From contig NZ_JAKSYC010000284.1 in assembly GCF_022829585.1 (NCBI RefSeq), positions 49,431 to 113,430 on the forward strand: a stretch of DNA of 64,000 nt, written 5' to 3'. Position numbers and translations under genes: made by a program. Below, in pieces: positions 26,690 through 35,062 of this stretch. Below the pieces are notes generated by a model, which saw only the letters and a list, made by a program, of their open reading frames with translations, was not told the DNA's origin and ran no database searches. Numbering within the stretch: the first letter of the stretch is position 1; each line of letters starts with the position of its first letter. Origin of the DNA: Methylobacterium sp. J-026 (lineage in GTDB: Bacteria > Pseudomonadota > Alphaproteobacteria > Rhizobiales > Beijerinckiaceae).

Positions 26690-27601
26690 GTGGACATCTC
26701 ACGCCTGCGCCACGGCGCGCTCCTCGCCCTCTTCCTCCTCGGCTCGGCCCGTCCGGCCGCCGCCGTTCCATCCGAGGGGGCGACCGAGACCGTCGAGCAG
26801 GCGCTGTGCCGCCTGATCGACGAATCCGCCAAGGCCCGTGCCCTGCCGGTGCCGTTCCTGACGCGGCTGATCTGGCGCGAGAGCAGCTTTCGCGTGGGCG
26901 TCGTCAGCCCGGCGGGGGCACAGGGCGTCGCCCAGTTCATGCCCGGGACCGCCCGGGAGCGCGGGCTCCTCGACCCGTTCGACCCCGAACAGGCGATCCC
27001 GCACGCCGCCCACCTGCTGGCGGACCTGAAGAGCCAGTTCGGCAATCTCGGGCTCGCCGCGGCGGCCTATAACGGGGGGGCGGCCCGTGTCAGCAAGTGG
27101 CTGGCCGGGGATGGCGGCCTGCCCGCCGAGACCCGCGCCTACGTGGCCGCCATCACGGGCGTCCCGGCCGACGATTGGCGCACCGGTCCCGCCAAGGCGA
27201 TCGAATACCCGGAGGGCGGCGCGCCCAAGAAGCCCGAGACGGCGGACGCGAAACCGGAGCCGGCGCAGACCTGTCTTCAGGTCACCGCCAGCCTGCGCAT
27301 CCCGTCCCGCGGCGATCGCTTCGCCCTGGGGGCCAACGAGGGCCCGGCAGCGCCCTGGGGGATCCAGCTCGCCGGCAACTTCTCCAAGGCGCTGGCGCTC
27401 CAGAGCTTCAACCGGGCGCGGAGCGCCTATGCGGGGGTGATCGGCGACGTGCGGCCGATGATCATCGGCACGCGCCTGCGCAACCGTGGCACCCGGGCGT
27501 TCTACCGGATCCGGATCCCGGCACAGAACCGGCAGGCCGCCGACGACCTGTGCGGCCGCATCCGCAAGGTCGGCGGCGCCTGTTTCGTGCTGCGGACCTG
27601 A
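26690..27601 (+). CDS. Lytic transglycosylase with SPOR domain
   Basis: A 303-residue exported protein. A signal peptide (about 10-25, ending PAAA) precedes an SLT domain with catalytic Glu64 in WRESSF and the AQGVAQFMPGTA block. The C-terminal ~100 residues are a SPOR-like peptidoglycan-binding domain (WGIQLAGNFSKALAL to ACFVLRT). It should cleave glycan strands to anhydro-muramyl products, localising to denuded septal glycan. GTG start at 26690; an out-of-frame ATG overlaps it. Confidence 0.92.
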   Translation: MDISRLRHGALLALFLLGSARPAAAVPSEGATETVEQALCRLIDESAKARALPVPFLTRLIWRESSFRVGVVSPAGAQGVAQFMPGTARERGLLDPFDPEQAIPHAAHLLADLKSQFGNLGLAAAAYNGGAARVSKWLAGDGGLPAETRAYVAAITGVPADDWRTGPAKAIEYPEGGAPKKPETADAKPEPAQTCLQVTASLRIPSRGDRFALGANEGPAAPWGIQLAGNFSKALALQSFNRARSAYAGVIGDVRPMIIGTRLRNRGTRAFYRIRIPAQNRQAADDLCGRIRKVGGACFVLRT

Positions 27602-27684
27602 TTTTTCGCGCGCCGCCGCGCGGCCGTCATCAATCCGCCCCGAGCCTGGCGCCGTATGGACCGGTCGCGACAACCGGACGGGAT

Positions 27685-28587
27685 ATGACACGGCTCTTCA
27701 CTGCGCTTGCCAGCCTGCTCTGCCTCGGGCTCGCCGCGTTCGGCCTCAACGCGGCTTCGCCGCTCGCGCTGTTCGACGCGATCGGCCCGCGGGATCCGGG
27801 CGGGCGCCTCGCCGCGAAGGACCAGCCCTTCGGCGAAGGGTCGCGGCGGCGCCTCGACGTCTACGTGCCCGCCGCGGCCGCCGAGAACGCCCCCGTGCTG
27901 GTGTTCTTCTACGGCGGCTCCTGGCAGAGCGGCTCGAAGGACGACTACGCCTTCGTCGGACATGCGCTCGCCGCCCAGGGCTTCGTCACGGTGCTGCCGG
28001 ACTATCGGCTCTATCCCGAGACGGCGTTCCCGGGCTTCCTGGAGGACGGCGCCGCGGCGCTCGCCTGGGTGCGCGACAACATCGCGGCCTATGGCGGCGA
28101 CCCGCGCCGGATCGTCCTGGCCGGGCATTCCGCGGGGGCCTACAACGCCGTGATGCTCGGCCTCGACCCGCGCTACGTGATCGCAGCCGGCGTCGATCCC
28201 AAGGCGATCAAGGCGGTGGCCGGCTTGTCCGGCCCCTACGATTTCCTGCCCCTCGATCAGGACACCACAATCAAGGTGTTCGGACAGGCGCCCGACGCGG
28301 CCGCGACCCAGCCGGGCAGCTTCGTCGGACCGCTGTCACCCCCCGCCTTCTTGGCGACCGGCGATGCCGACACGGTGGTGAAGCCCCGGCACACCGTCAG
28401 CCTCGCCGCGCGCCTGCGCGCCGAGCATGTGCCCGTGCAACAGCGGATCTATCCCGGCCTCGACCACAAGGACACGCTGCTGGCTCTGTCGGTGACCTTC
28501 CGCTCGAAGGCCCCGGAACTCGCCGAGATGGCGGCGTTTCTGATGCGCCAATCCGCCAGCCGGTCGCAGTACACGATGCGGCGCTGA
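27685..28587 (+). CDS. Alpha/beta hydrolase (BD-FAE/carboxylesterase-like), exported
   Basis: A 300-residue hydrolase with an N-terminal hydrophobic segment (about 5-25) acting as signal or anchor. The oxyanion motif YGGSW (76-80) and nucleophile elbow GHSAG (147-151, Ser149) are present; Asp in ATGDADTVV and His in GLDHKD complete the triad. It resembles the BD-FAE family of ferulic acid-type esterases. Substrate is unknown. It follows the lytic transglycosylase gene by 83 bp. Confidence 0.88.
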   Translation: MTRLFTALASLLCLGLAAFGLNAASPLALFDAIGPRDPGGRLAAKDQPFGEGSRRRLDVYVPAAAAENAPVLVFFYGGSWQSGSKDDYAFVGHALAAQGFVTVLPDYRLYPETAFPGFLEDGAAALAWVRDNIAAYGGDPRRIVLAGHSAGAYNAVMLGLDPRYVIAAGVDPKAIKAVAGLSGPYDFLPLDQDTTIKVFGQAPDAAATQPGSFVGPLSPPAFLATGDADTVVKPRHTVSLAARLRAEHVPVQQRIYPGLDHKDTLLALSVTFRSKAPELAEMAAFLMRQSASRSQYTMRR

Positions 28588-28876
28588 ACCCGGAAAACCT
28601 TCGTCAAGGTTAGTGCGCGATCGGTGGGTGCAACTTTTGATTTGCCATCGCCCGGGCCGTGTCCAGGACTAAGATGAGGCTGCGGCCAACCACGCCGTCC
28701 CAGACAGAAGCCACGAACGTCCGACCCAATTCTCTCATCCTCGGGTGCCGGAGCGCGGCGGAGCCTTCCTTCCGGGCCCGCTGACGCGGTCACCCCGGGA
28801 TAACGGAAGTGGGTGGGATCACCGGGATGCTTCTCTGGGACCTCGATGGGTCGCGGGCTCGGCGGTGGAACGGGAC

Positions 28877-30211
28877 ATGGCTTCTGCGGACGCGGCGATC
28901 GGGATCCCCGCCGAGGGGCGGCAGCAGGGCATCGCCGGCCGCGATGTTCCGGACGTGCTGCGCGTGCTCCTGAACGGGGCGGTCTTCGTCCTCCTCTGGA
29001 ACCACGTCTGGCTGAAGGACCTGTCCGATCGCTCGATCCTGGCGGCCTCCGAGGACGGCAGCCTGCTGACCCAGGTGCTGTTCCTCGCCGCCGGTGCCGC
29101 CATGGCGGCGGCGATCCACCGGATCGGCGTGCGGCACCTGCGCCCGCTGATGACGCGGCCGCTCCTGCTCTGCGCCCTCTGGCTCGGCCTGACGACCCTC
29201 CTGTCCATCGAACCGGGCCTGTCGCTGCGGCGGCTGGCACTGTTCGCCATCGCCGCCATGCTCTCGGCGGGTGTCCTGATCGTCGCCCGATCCCCGCGGC
29301 AATTGGCGTTGACCATGGCCGGGGCGGCCCTGGTGATCGTGCTGTCCTCTTACCTGGCGGTGGCGTTCGTACCGAGCCTCGCGATCCATTCGGCCTTCGA
29401 CGTCAATTCCGATCCGAGCCATCCGGGCCTCTGGCGCGGGATCTTCCCGCAGAAGAACGAGGCCGGGGCCGCCATGGTGATCCTGGTGATCGTCGGCCTC
29501 TACGTCGCCTCGGCGGCGAGCCGGCTCCTGGGCTGGGGGATCGTGCTGTTGGCGGCGGGGTTCCTGGTGGCGAGCGGCTCCAAGACCGCGATCCTGCTGC
29601 TGCCGGTGATCCTCGCCACCACGGGGCTTTGCCAGATCCTGACCGGGGGCCTCGCCCGGGGCCTTCTGCTTCTCGGCCCGGTGGTCGGGTTCTCGCTGAT
29701 CTCCATCGGTTCCGTCCTGGTGCCGCCGATCCAGGACGCGGTCGGGGCGCTCCTCACCGACGCGACCTTCACGGGGCGCAGCGAGATCTGGCAATTCGCC
29801 ATCGACAACATCCTGATCCGGCCCTGGCGCGGCTGGGGGCTCGGCGCGTTCTGGATGACCGAGCGGACCATGTATGCCGGCTCCGAGGAACTGACCTGGG
29901 TCAACACCGTCGATCACGCTCACAACGCCTATCTCGACACGGCGCTGATCGGCGGCCTGCCGCTCCTCGCGCTCACCGTGGCGGCCTTCGTGCTCGCCCC
30001 CGTGCGCGACCTGCAGCGTGTGGCCGGCGGCGGCCGTCTGGACGCCGAGACGCTGCTGTTCCTGCGGTTCTGGTTCCTGGGCCTCGTCTCGGCCTCGTTC
30101 GAGACGGTTCTGTACAACGGCAACAACGCCACCTGCTGCATGTTCATGATGGCGGTGTTCGGCCTGCGGCTGCGCACGCGCTACGCGCTCGCCGGCAATC
30201 GAGGCGGCTGA
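28877..30211 (+). CDS. O-antigen ligase/polymerase-family membrane protein
   Basis: A 444-residue integral membrane protein with about ten to twelve hydrophobic segments and a long periplasmic loop. The motif GRSEIWQF followed by GWGLGAFW and the HAHNAYLD block are typical of the WaaL/Wzy O-antigen ligase family. It joins or polymerises surface glycan chains; the actual glycan is unknown. The ATG at 28877 is chosen because the first membrane helix starts about 30 residues later. It stands alone between an esterase gene and a low-GC gap. Confidence 0.88.
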   Translation: MASADAAIGIPAEGRQQGIAGRDVPDVLRVLLNGAVFVLLWNHVWLKDLSDRSILAASEDGSLLTQVLFLAAGAAMAAAIHRIGVRHLRPLMTRPLLLCALWLGLTTLLSIEPGLSLRRLALFAIAAMLSAGVLIVARSPRQLALTMAGAALVIVLSSYLAVAFVPSLAIHSAFDVNSDPSHPGLWRGIFPQKNEAGAAMVILVIVGLYVASAASRLLGWGIVLLAAGFLVASGSKTAILLLPVILATTGLCQILTGGLARGLLLLGPVVGFSLISIGSVLVPPIQDAVGALLTDATFTGRSEIWQFAIDNILIRPWRGWGLGAFWMTERTMYAGSEELTWVNTVDHAHNAYLDTALIGGLPLLALTVAAFVLAPVRDLQRVAGGGRLDAETLLFLRFWFLGLVSASFETVLYNGNNATCCMFMMAVFGLRLRTRYALAGNRGG

Positions 30212-30839
30212 TCCGCCTGTCACGCCGCGCCGTCATCGCGAGCGCCGCCCTCGACGGTGTGACACCGGCCCGCGATGAGCCGGCCTCACCGAACTCCGCC
30301 CACGCGACGGCGCGGCGGGTCTCGTCCGCCGGTCTCGCTGATGACGGCCATGGGGTGGATTCGAAGCGATTTGATAGGGGATCCGACGTTCAACGCATCG
30401 TCCTGAAGATCTGAATCAAGACGATGCGCTAGGTCTTTGGTTTTGCATTATCGTTTTCCGAAAGCCGGAAAATACCTCTTGGGATGATGCTAGGGGCACA
30501 TCCGTTCACGCAAATCTCGGTCCGCGAGAGTCGCGTGCCGATGGCCTCGGTCAGCGCGACCGCCCCCTCTTTCGGGTAGACTACGATATTCACATTTCTC
30601 CGGAAGTAGCGCGGATCCCCTTGCTCTGCTTGCAGGAAACGAAGGGAGGAGCACCGGCGCCAATACGAAAGCATAGCTAGATTCATTGTCCGTCACAAAA
30701 TCATACGCGGCTGGTTTGGCCTTTTGCATGCCAGCCAAAATTGTGTAAATTTTAGTCGCACCAGTCGATCACCGATTAGCGTGATCTCAATATCTTACTT
30801 GCACCATCCCCCCTGAGGTATTCGTTCGGACTTTCACGG
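30212..30839. other. Low-GC intergenic region with palindromes, 628 bp
   Basis: This gap is visibly poorer in G+C than its surroundings, mostly between about 30420 and 30800. It holds two adjacent palindromic units (30394-30428 and 30445-30490). Two overlapping minus-strand frames of about 82-85 codons run through it, and the longer one begins inside the palindromes, so I do not call a gene. Confidence 0.6.
30394..30490. repeat. Pair of intergenic palindromic repeats
   Basis: First unit: perfect 9-bp arms CGCATCGTC (30394-30402) and GACGATGCG (30420-30428), loop of 17. Second unit: GCATTATC (30445-30452) with GATGATGC (30483-30490), seven of eight pairs. GCATC...GATGC palindromes in intergenic DNA are a pattern I recall from Rhizobiales genomes, so this may be a member of a dispersed family. 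No other copy was seen in the window. Confidence 0.55.
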
Positions 30840-31169
30840 ATGGCAAGCAGCATCGGATCGGTCACCCCGCGCGGCGCGGACACCCTATCATTTAAACCCC
30901 TGGGGCAGTCGCAATCGGCCAAGTCGGTCCAGGCGGCACAACAGGCTACCCGGACGCAGGCGGGAGTCGCGACAGCGCAGCAGGCGCTCGCCGACGCCAA
31001 CAGCGTTGTCGATCAGGACAAGCGCAATCATAGCCCCAGCTGCGTCGCCTGCGACCAGAAGCTGGTCGATAAGGCGCAGGCACAGCTCGCTCACGCCAAG
31101 GCGTCTGCGAGCGACGACAACGTGCAGACGCCGCCCGCACCTGGCACCACCGTCGATATCACGGCGTAA
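30840..31169 (+). CDS. Small hypothetical protein, helical, Ala/Gln-rich
   Basis: A 109-residue protein without signal peptide. A central Ala/Gln-rich helix (about 28-55) is followed by a SCVACDQ motif with a CxxC pair, then a second helix (about 70-87). The two helices and the Cys pair suggest a helical hairpin. The start at 30840 has no good ribosome site. Its 3' end overlaps the convergent yciA-like gene by 11 bp. Function unknown. Confidence 0.6.
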   Translation: MASSIGSVTPRGADTLSFKPLGQSQSAKSVQAAQQATRTQAGVATAQQALADANSVVDQDKRNHSPSCVACDQKLVDKAQAQLAHAKASASDDNVQTPPAPGTTVDITA

Positions 31170-31596
31170 TCCCGCCCACCTCCGGCGGCACCGGCCGCGG
31201 GCGCCGGTCGTCGCCGATCGCCACGAAGGTGAAGGTCGCCTCCGTCACCTTCATGGTGGTCTCGCTCGCCCGCTCGCGCCGCCAGACCTCGACCTGAATG
31301 CGGAGGGACGAGCGCCCGACCGTGACCAGCCACGCGTAGAGGCTGACCTCGTCGCCGACGAAGACCGGATGATGGAACGTGATCGCGTCGACCGCGATGG
31401 TGGCACAGCGTCCACGCGAGCGTCGGGCCGCGACGTTGCTGGCCGCGAGATCCATCTGCGCCATCAGCCAGCCGCCGAAGATGTCGCCGGCCGGGTTGGT
31501 ATCGGCGGGCATCGCGATGGTGCGGATCACCGGCAGCCCGCGATCGGTCGGTTGCGAACCCGCGTCGGCGCCGGCCGCGCTCCCCTCGTCAGCCAT
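31159..31596 (-). CDS. Acyl-CoA thioesterase, YciA-like hotdog
   Basis: A 145-residue hotdog-fold thioesterase. The motif NPAGDIFGGWLMAQMD (catalytic Asp and helix) and FHHPVFVGDEVSLYAW are typical of YciA, which hydrolyses acyl-CoAs to fatty acids and CoA. The N-terminal 20 residues are Ala/Gly-rich and outside the fold. The next leftward gene upstream, on the same strand, is the PQQ enzyme, which ends 59 bp away. Confidence 0.93.
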   Translation of the reverse strand: MADEGSAAGADAGSQPTDRGLPVIRTIAMPADTNPAGDIFGGWLMAQMDLAASNVAARRSRGRCATIAVDAITFHHPVFVGDEVSLYAWLVTVGRSSLRIQVEVWRRERASETTMKVTEATFTFVAIGDDRRPRPVPPEVGGITP

Positions 31597-31655
31597 CGAT
31601 GGGATGAGTCCCCGCCGTCATTGCTTGGAACTTCTCCAGCCAAGCTCAGTGGGCG

Positions 31656-33455
31656 TCAATCGGGCAGCGCGAAGACCAGGAGTGCGTCGCCGGTGCCGAA
31701 GCCCGCCGCCTTCGTGTAGGACGCGCCGCCCGCCGCCACCGCGACGTATTGCCGGCCGTCGAGGGCGTAGGTCATGGCCGGGCCGCTGATGCCCGCCCCG
31801 CACTGGAAGCGCCAGAGCACCCGGCCGTCACTGGAATCGTGGGCATCGAGATGGCCGTCCTCCTCGCCGGAGAAGACGAGGCCGCCGGCGGTCGCGAGCG
31901 TCCCCCCGGACAGGCGGCTCGCCGCGCGCACCGACCAAGCGATCCGGCCGCCGTCGGCAAGGTCGACGGCGCTGAGCGTGCTGAAGGCGGGCTCGCCCTT
32001 TGCCTCGGCGGTCTCGCTGTAGCGGATCTCCGGCCGTCCGGCGGCCGCCGGCACTGTCTTCACCGTGTAGGTCGTCGCCCCGTGGCGGACCTGCACGTAG
32101 GCCAGCCGCCCGTCATAGGCGGTCGGCGGCCAGGAGACCGCGCCGAGGGGCCCGGGTGCCACCACCGTGCCCTGCGCGCTCGGCGGCGTGAACAGGTTCT
32201 TCTGGTCGAGGAGCGGCGCCGAGCGCTTCAGCAGCTTTCCGGTCGCGCGGTCGTGGACATAGATCCAGCCGGTCTTGCTCGCCGAGGCCACCGCCTTCGT
32301 CCCACCCGGCATGTCGAGCAGGAAGGGCGGCGCGGCGACGTCGTAGCCCCACTCGTCGTGGGGCACCTGCTGGTAGTACCAGCGCAAGGTGCCCGTCTTC
32401 ACGTCGAGGGCGACGAGGCACATCGTGTAGAGATTGTCCCCCGGCCGCGACAGGCCGAAATTCTGTGGCGCCGGATTGCCGGTCCCGAGGAAGATCAGGC
32501 CGAGATCGGGATCGTAGGCCGGCGTCATCCAGAGGGAGCCGCCGCCGACGCGCCAAGCCTCGCGGTTGGCGGGTGCCGCCGCCTTCTCGGCCGCGATGTC
32601 CCGGTGGAGCGGCGTTCCGTCGGCGGTTTTTTCCACGAATCCGCCCTCCCAGCCCTCCGCGGGGGTGACGTACCAGCGCCAGCGCTCCGCGCCCGTCTTG
32701 GCGTCGTAAGCCGCAAGCCAGCCGCGCCGGCCGTAGCCGCCCTCGATGCCGACCACCGCGCCGCCGTCGAGGCCGCCCGCCTCGTCCTCGATGTGGAGGC
32801 CGTAGCCCGCGCCGGTGACGCCGACGATCACCAGCCCGTCGGCGACCAGCGGCGGCATCTTGAAGCCCAGGCGGCTCGAGCCCTGAACGGGTTTGCCGCC
32901 GAGCGTCGTCGCCAGCCCCGAGGCGGTCTCGGTCTCGCCCTCCTCCGGCCGGACCGCCTCCTTGTCCCAGACCACGCGGCCGGTCTTGGCATCCAGGGCG
33001 ATCAGCCGTCCGTCCATGGTCGCCTCGTAGACGAGGCCGCCCGAGACGGCGAGGCCGCGGTTCGACGGCGGTCCGAAGATCTTCTCCGTCCGTGGTTTGT
33101 GGGTGTAGGTCCAGAGCGGCTTGCCGGTGCGCGCATCCAGCGCCGCGACGTTGTTCTGCGTCGTGGAGATATAGAGGCTTCCGTCCACCATCACGGGCTG
33201 GGCCTGGAAGTAGCCGGTGACCCCGGTCTGGAAGATCCAGGCGGGGCGCAGCCGTCCGACGCTACCGCGGTCGATCTGGGTGAGTTCGGAGAAGTTGCGG
33301 TTGCTGGGATCGTGCCCGAAGGCCGGCCAGGGGGTCTCGGCGGCGACGGCTCCGAATGGCGCCACGACCAGCCCCGCGCAAGCGAGCCAAAGTCCTGTGT
33401 CGATCCGAGTGATGGGCGGCACGGCGTTTCGTCTCCCGGTTCTCCGGTCGCCCAT
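31656..33455 (-). CDS. PQQ-type beta-propeller dehydrogenase homologue, catalytic Asp not conserved
   Basis: A 599-residue exported eight-bladed propeller of the quinoprotein alcohol/glucose dehydrogenase family, with an N-terminal hydrophobic signal (about 21-39). Trp-docking repeats (AALDARTGKPLW and LIALDAKTGRVVW) recur, and GTGNPAPQNF with RPGDN (338-341) match the calcium/PQQ region. The lysine that contacts PQQ fits Lys394 (SASKTG). In the segment HDEWGYD (366-372) the catalytic Asp of the canonical W-D-x-D is Gly370, while Asp372 remains; the paired Cys of methanol dehydrogenases is also absent (PPSNRG). Activity is therefore uncertain. A start at the in-frame GTG near residue 12 is possible. 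Confidence 0.85.
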   Translation of the reverse strand: MGDRRTGRRNAVPPITRIDTGLWLACAGLVVAPFGAVAAETPWPAFGHDPSNRNFSELTQIDRGSVGRLRPAWIFQTGVTGYFQAQPVMVDGSLYISTTQNNVAALDARTGKPLWTYTHKPRTEKIFGPPSNRGLAVSGGLVYEATMDGRLIALDAKTGRVVWDKEAVRPEEGETETASGLATTLGGKPVQGSSRLGFKMPPLVADGLVIVGVTGAGYGLHIEDEAGGLDGGAVVGIEGGYGRRGWLAAYDAKTGAERWRWYVTPAEGWEGGFVEKTADGTPLHRDIAAEKAAAPANREAWRVGGGSLWMTPAYDPDLGLIFLGTGNPAPQNFGLSRPGDNLYTMCLVALDVKTGTLRWYYQQVPHDEWGYDVAAPPFLLDMPGGTKAVASASKTGWIYVHDRATGKLLKRSAPLLDQKNLFTPPSAQGTVVAPGPLGAVSWPPTAYDGRLAYVQVRHGATTYTVKTVPAAAGRPEIRYSETAEAKGEPAFSTLSAVDLADGGRIAWSVRAASRLSGGTLATAGGLVFSGEEDGHLDAHDSSDGRVLWRFQCGAGISGPAMTYALDGRQYVAVAAGGASYTKAAGFGTGDALLVFALPD

Positions 33456-33526
33456 TGCCCCAGAGGATGCATCCCCCCGGATGTCGGGCGCCGTTGCGAT
33501 CGTTTGTATCTTATGGGATACTGATT

Positions 33527-33835
33527 GTGCCCGAGGTGTTGACTACGGAGGTGTTCGACCGGTGGATCGACAGTCTGCGCGATGCCGCAGGCCGTGCCCG
33601 CATCCTGCGCCGGATCGTGCGCCTCCAGGAGGGTCATCGCGGACAGGTGGCCCCGGTCGGCGGTGGGGTTAGCGAGATGAAGATCGATACAGGTCCCGGT
33701 TGCCGTGTCTACTTCGTCGAGCGTGGCGATGGCGGGATCGTCATTCGCCTGTGCGGCGGCGACAAGGATTCGCAGACCCGCGACATCGCTCGGGCCCGCG
33801 ATCTCGCACGCACAGTTTGGGTAGGCAACGCATGA
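33527..33835 (+). CDS. RelE/ParE-superfamily toxin (type II toxin-antitoxin)
   Basis: A 102-residue basic protein like the putative addiction-module killer proteins (PHA01-type RelE/HigB fold): FDRWIDSLRDAAGRARILRRIVRL, then GCRVYFVERGDGGIVIRLCGGDKDSQTRDIARARDLA. These toxins are usually ribosome-dependent mRNA interferases. The GTG at 33527 is chosen for the family length. The antitoxin gene overlaps its stop (ATGA), the usual tight coupling, though here the toxin comes first (HigBA-like order). Confidence 0.85.
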   Translation: MPEVLTTEVFDRWIDSLRDAAGRARILRRIVRLQEGHRGQVAPVGGGVSEMKIDTGPGCRVYFVERGDGGIVIRLCGGDKDSQTRDIARARDLARTVWVGNA

Positions 33836-34152
33836 CGAACGGCACGACACCGACGCGCCCCTTCGATGTGGCCACCTATATCCGCACGCCCGCGGAGGCC
33901 GCCGCCTACCTTTCGGCGGCCTTGGAGGAGAATGATCCCGCAGCGTTCCGGCAGGCGCTCGGTGACGTCGCGCGGGCCAGCGGCATGACGGCCGTGGCCG
34001 ATGCCAGCGGACTTGGACGCGAGAGTCTCTACAAGGCTCTGTCGCAGGGCGGAAACCCGAGCCTCGACACCGTTCAGCAGGTAATTACGGCTCTCGGGCT
34101 GACGATGGCCGTGATTCCATCGCAGTCTCCCGCGGCCGTGGATCTCGACTGA
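33832..34152 (+). CDS. HigA-like antitoxin (XRE-type)
   Basis: A 106-residue protein with a Cro/C1-type helix-turn-helix: MTAVADASGLGRESLYKAL followed by NPSLDTVQQVITALGLTMAV. This is the putative addiction-module antidote family paired with RelE-like killers. It should bind its own promoter and neutralise the toxin. It is the second gene of a toxin-first pair and overlaps the toxin by 4 bp. Confidence 0.88.
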   Translation: MTNGTTPTRPFDVATYIRTPAEAAAYLSAALEENDPAAFRQALGDVARASGMTAVADASGLGRESLYKALSQGGNPSLDTVQQVITALGLTMAVIPSQSPAAVDLD

Positions 34153-34155
34153 CGT

Positions 34156-34689
34156 TCAGCCCACCGCCCGCGCCGCCGCGTCGAGCTGGCCCGGGGTCGC
34201 CTGCGCGCCCATGGCCCGGGCCATGTCGGCGGCACTCTGGCCGGAGGCGTCGCGCCTGTCCGGGTCGGCCCCGTGCTGGAGGAGCAGGTCGACCATCTCG
34301 GTCCGGTCGAACATCGCGGCGGTCATCAGGGCCGTGCGCGTCCCGTCGCCGGTGCCGTCGACCGCGGCCCCGTGTTCGAGCAGCAGCCGCGCCACCGCCA
34401 GGTCGTTCTTGAACGCCGCCCCGGCGAGCGGCGTCTGGCCCCGATCGTTGGCGAGCTCAGGATCGCCGCCGGCCTCTAGGATCACCCGGGTCGCCTCCGC
34501 CTGACCGTTATAGGCCGCGAGCATCAGCAGGCTGTCGCCCTTGTCGTTGCGCAGGTTGGCCGGCAGGCCCTGGCCGAACAGCTCGGCGAGTTCCTGCGCA
34601 TGGCCCATCCGCGCGTATTGGAAGACGCGGCCGGCGAAGGCCAGGGTCTCGTCGTCGAGGGCGGGGGGCGTATTCGTCTCTGAGGCCAT
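34156..34689 (-). CDS. Ankyrin-repeat protein
   Basis: A 177-residue soluble protein made of about four ankyrin repeats (about 30-165), such as KGDSLLMLAAYNGQAEATRVILEAGGD and RGQTPLAGAAFKNDLAVARLLLEHGAA. It probably mediates protein-protein contacts; partner unknown. The ATG at 34689 is preferred over the upstream frame. It ends 3 bp from the antitoxin stop, convergent with it. Confidence 0.9.
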   Translation of the reverse strand: MASETNTPPALDDETLAFAGRVFQYARMGHAQELAELFGQGLPANLRNDKGDSLLMLAAYNGQAEATRVILEAGGDPELANDRGQTPLAGAAFKNDLAVARLLLEHGAAVDGTGDGTRTALMTAAMFDRTEMVDLLLQHGADPDRRDASGQSAADMARAMGAQATPGQLDAAARAVG

Positions 34690-34828
34690 CGTGTGCTCGT
34701 CTGTCACCGGGGGTGATTTGGGCCGGTGCGGGCTGCGCGTCCAGCGCCGCAGGGAACGGTTTCGCCGGCCCGCTCGTTCCAGCGGCCAACCGAAGCCGGA
34801 GCGACCCGGCGCCTGCCGGAGCGCCGCG

Positions 34829-35047
34829 ATGCCCCGACCGTTCGAACCCTTCGCCGACGCGCTGCGCACCGCGCGCGAGATCGTCCGGGACCGGGTCGGC
34901 GCCGTCGCGGAGGCTGCCGTCCAGGCGGATCCCCGCGCCTACGACGCGGCCTGCGACGCCCTCGTGGTTCGGATCGCGCAAGCGATCGTCGACGCGGGCG
35001 AGGAAGCGGCGGCGCAGGGTGTGGGCCGGAACCACGAAGCCGCGTGA
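34829..35047 (+). CDS. Small hypothetical protein
   Basis: A 72-residue, mostly helical, acidic protein without signal or membrane segment. GGAG sits six bases before the ATG at 34829, supporting this start over the longer frame. It is divergent from the ankyrin gene and convergent with uvrB. Function unknown. Confidence 0.55.
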   Translation: MPRPFEPFADALRTAREIVRDRVGAVAEAAVQADPRAYDAACDALVVRIAQAIVDAGEEAAAQGVGRNHEAA

Positions 35048-35062
35048 GGGTCCGGCGCCCGT

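Noticed and set aside
25141..27045. A 1180-residue fusion of the YejF-type ATPase with an upstream extension
   Set aside because: The extra N-terminal sequence is the antisense of the CoA transferase and lytic transglycosylase genes; the ATPase starts at the ATG at 25140.
30429..30686. An 85-codon minus-strand frame in the low-GC gap
   Set aside because: It overlaps the palindromic repeats, has no ribosome site and no family resemblance.
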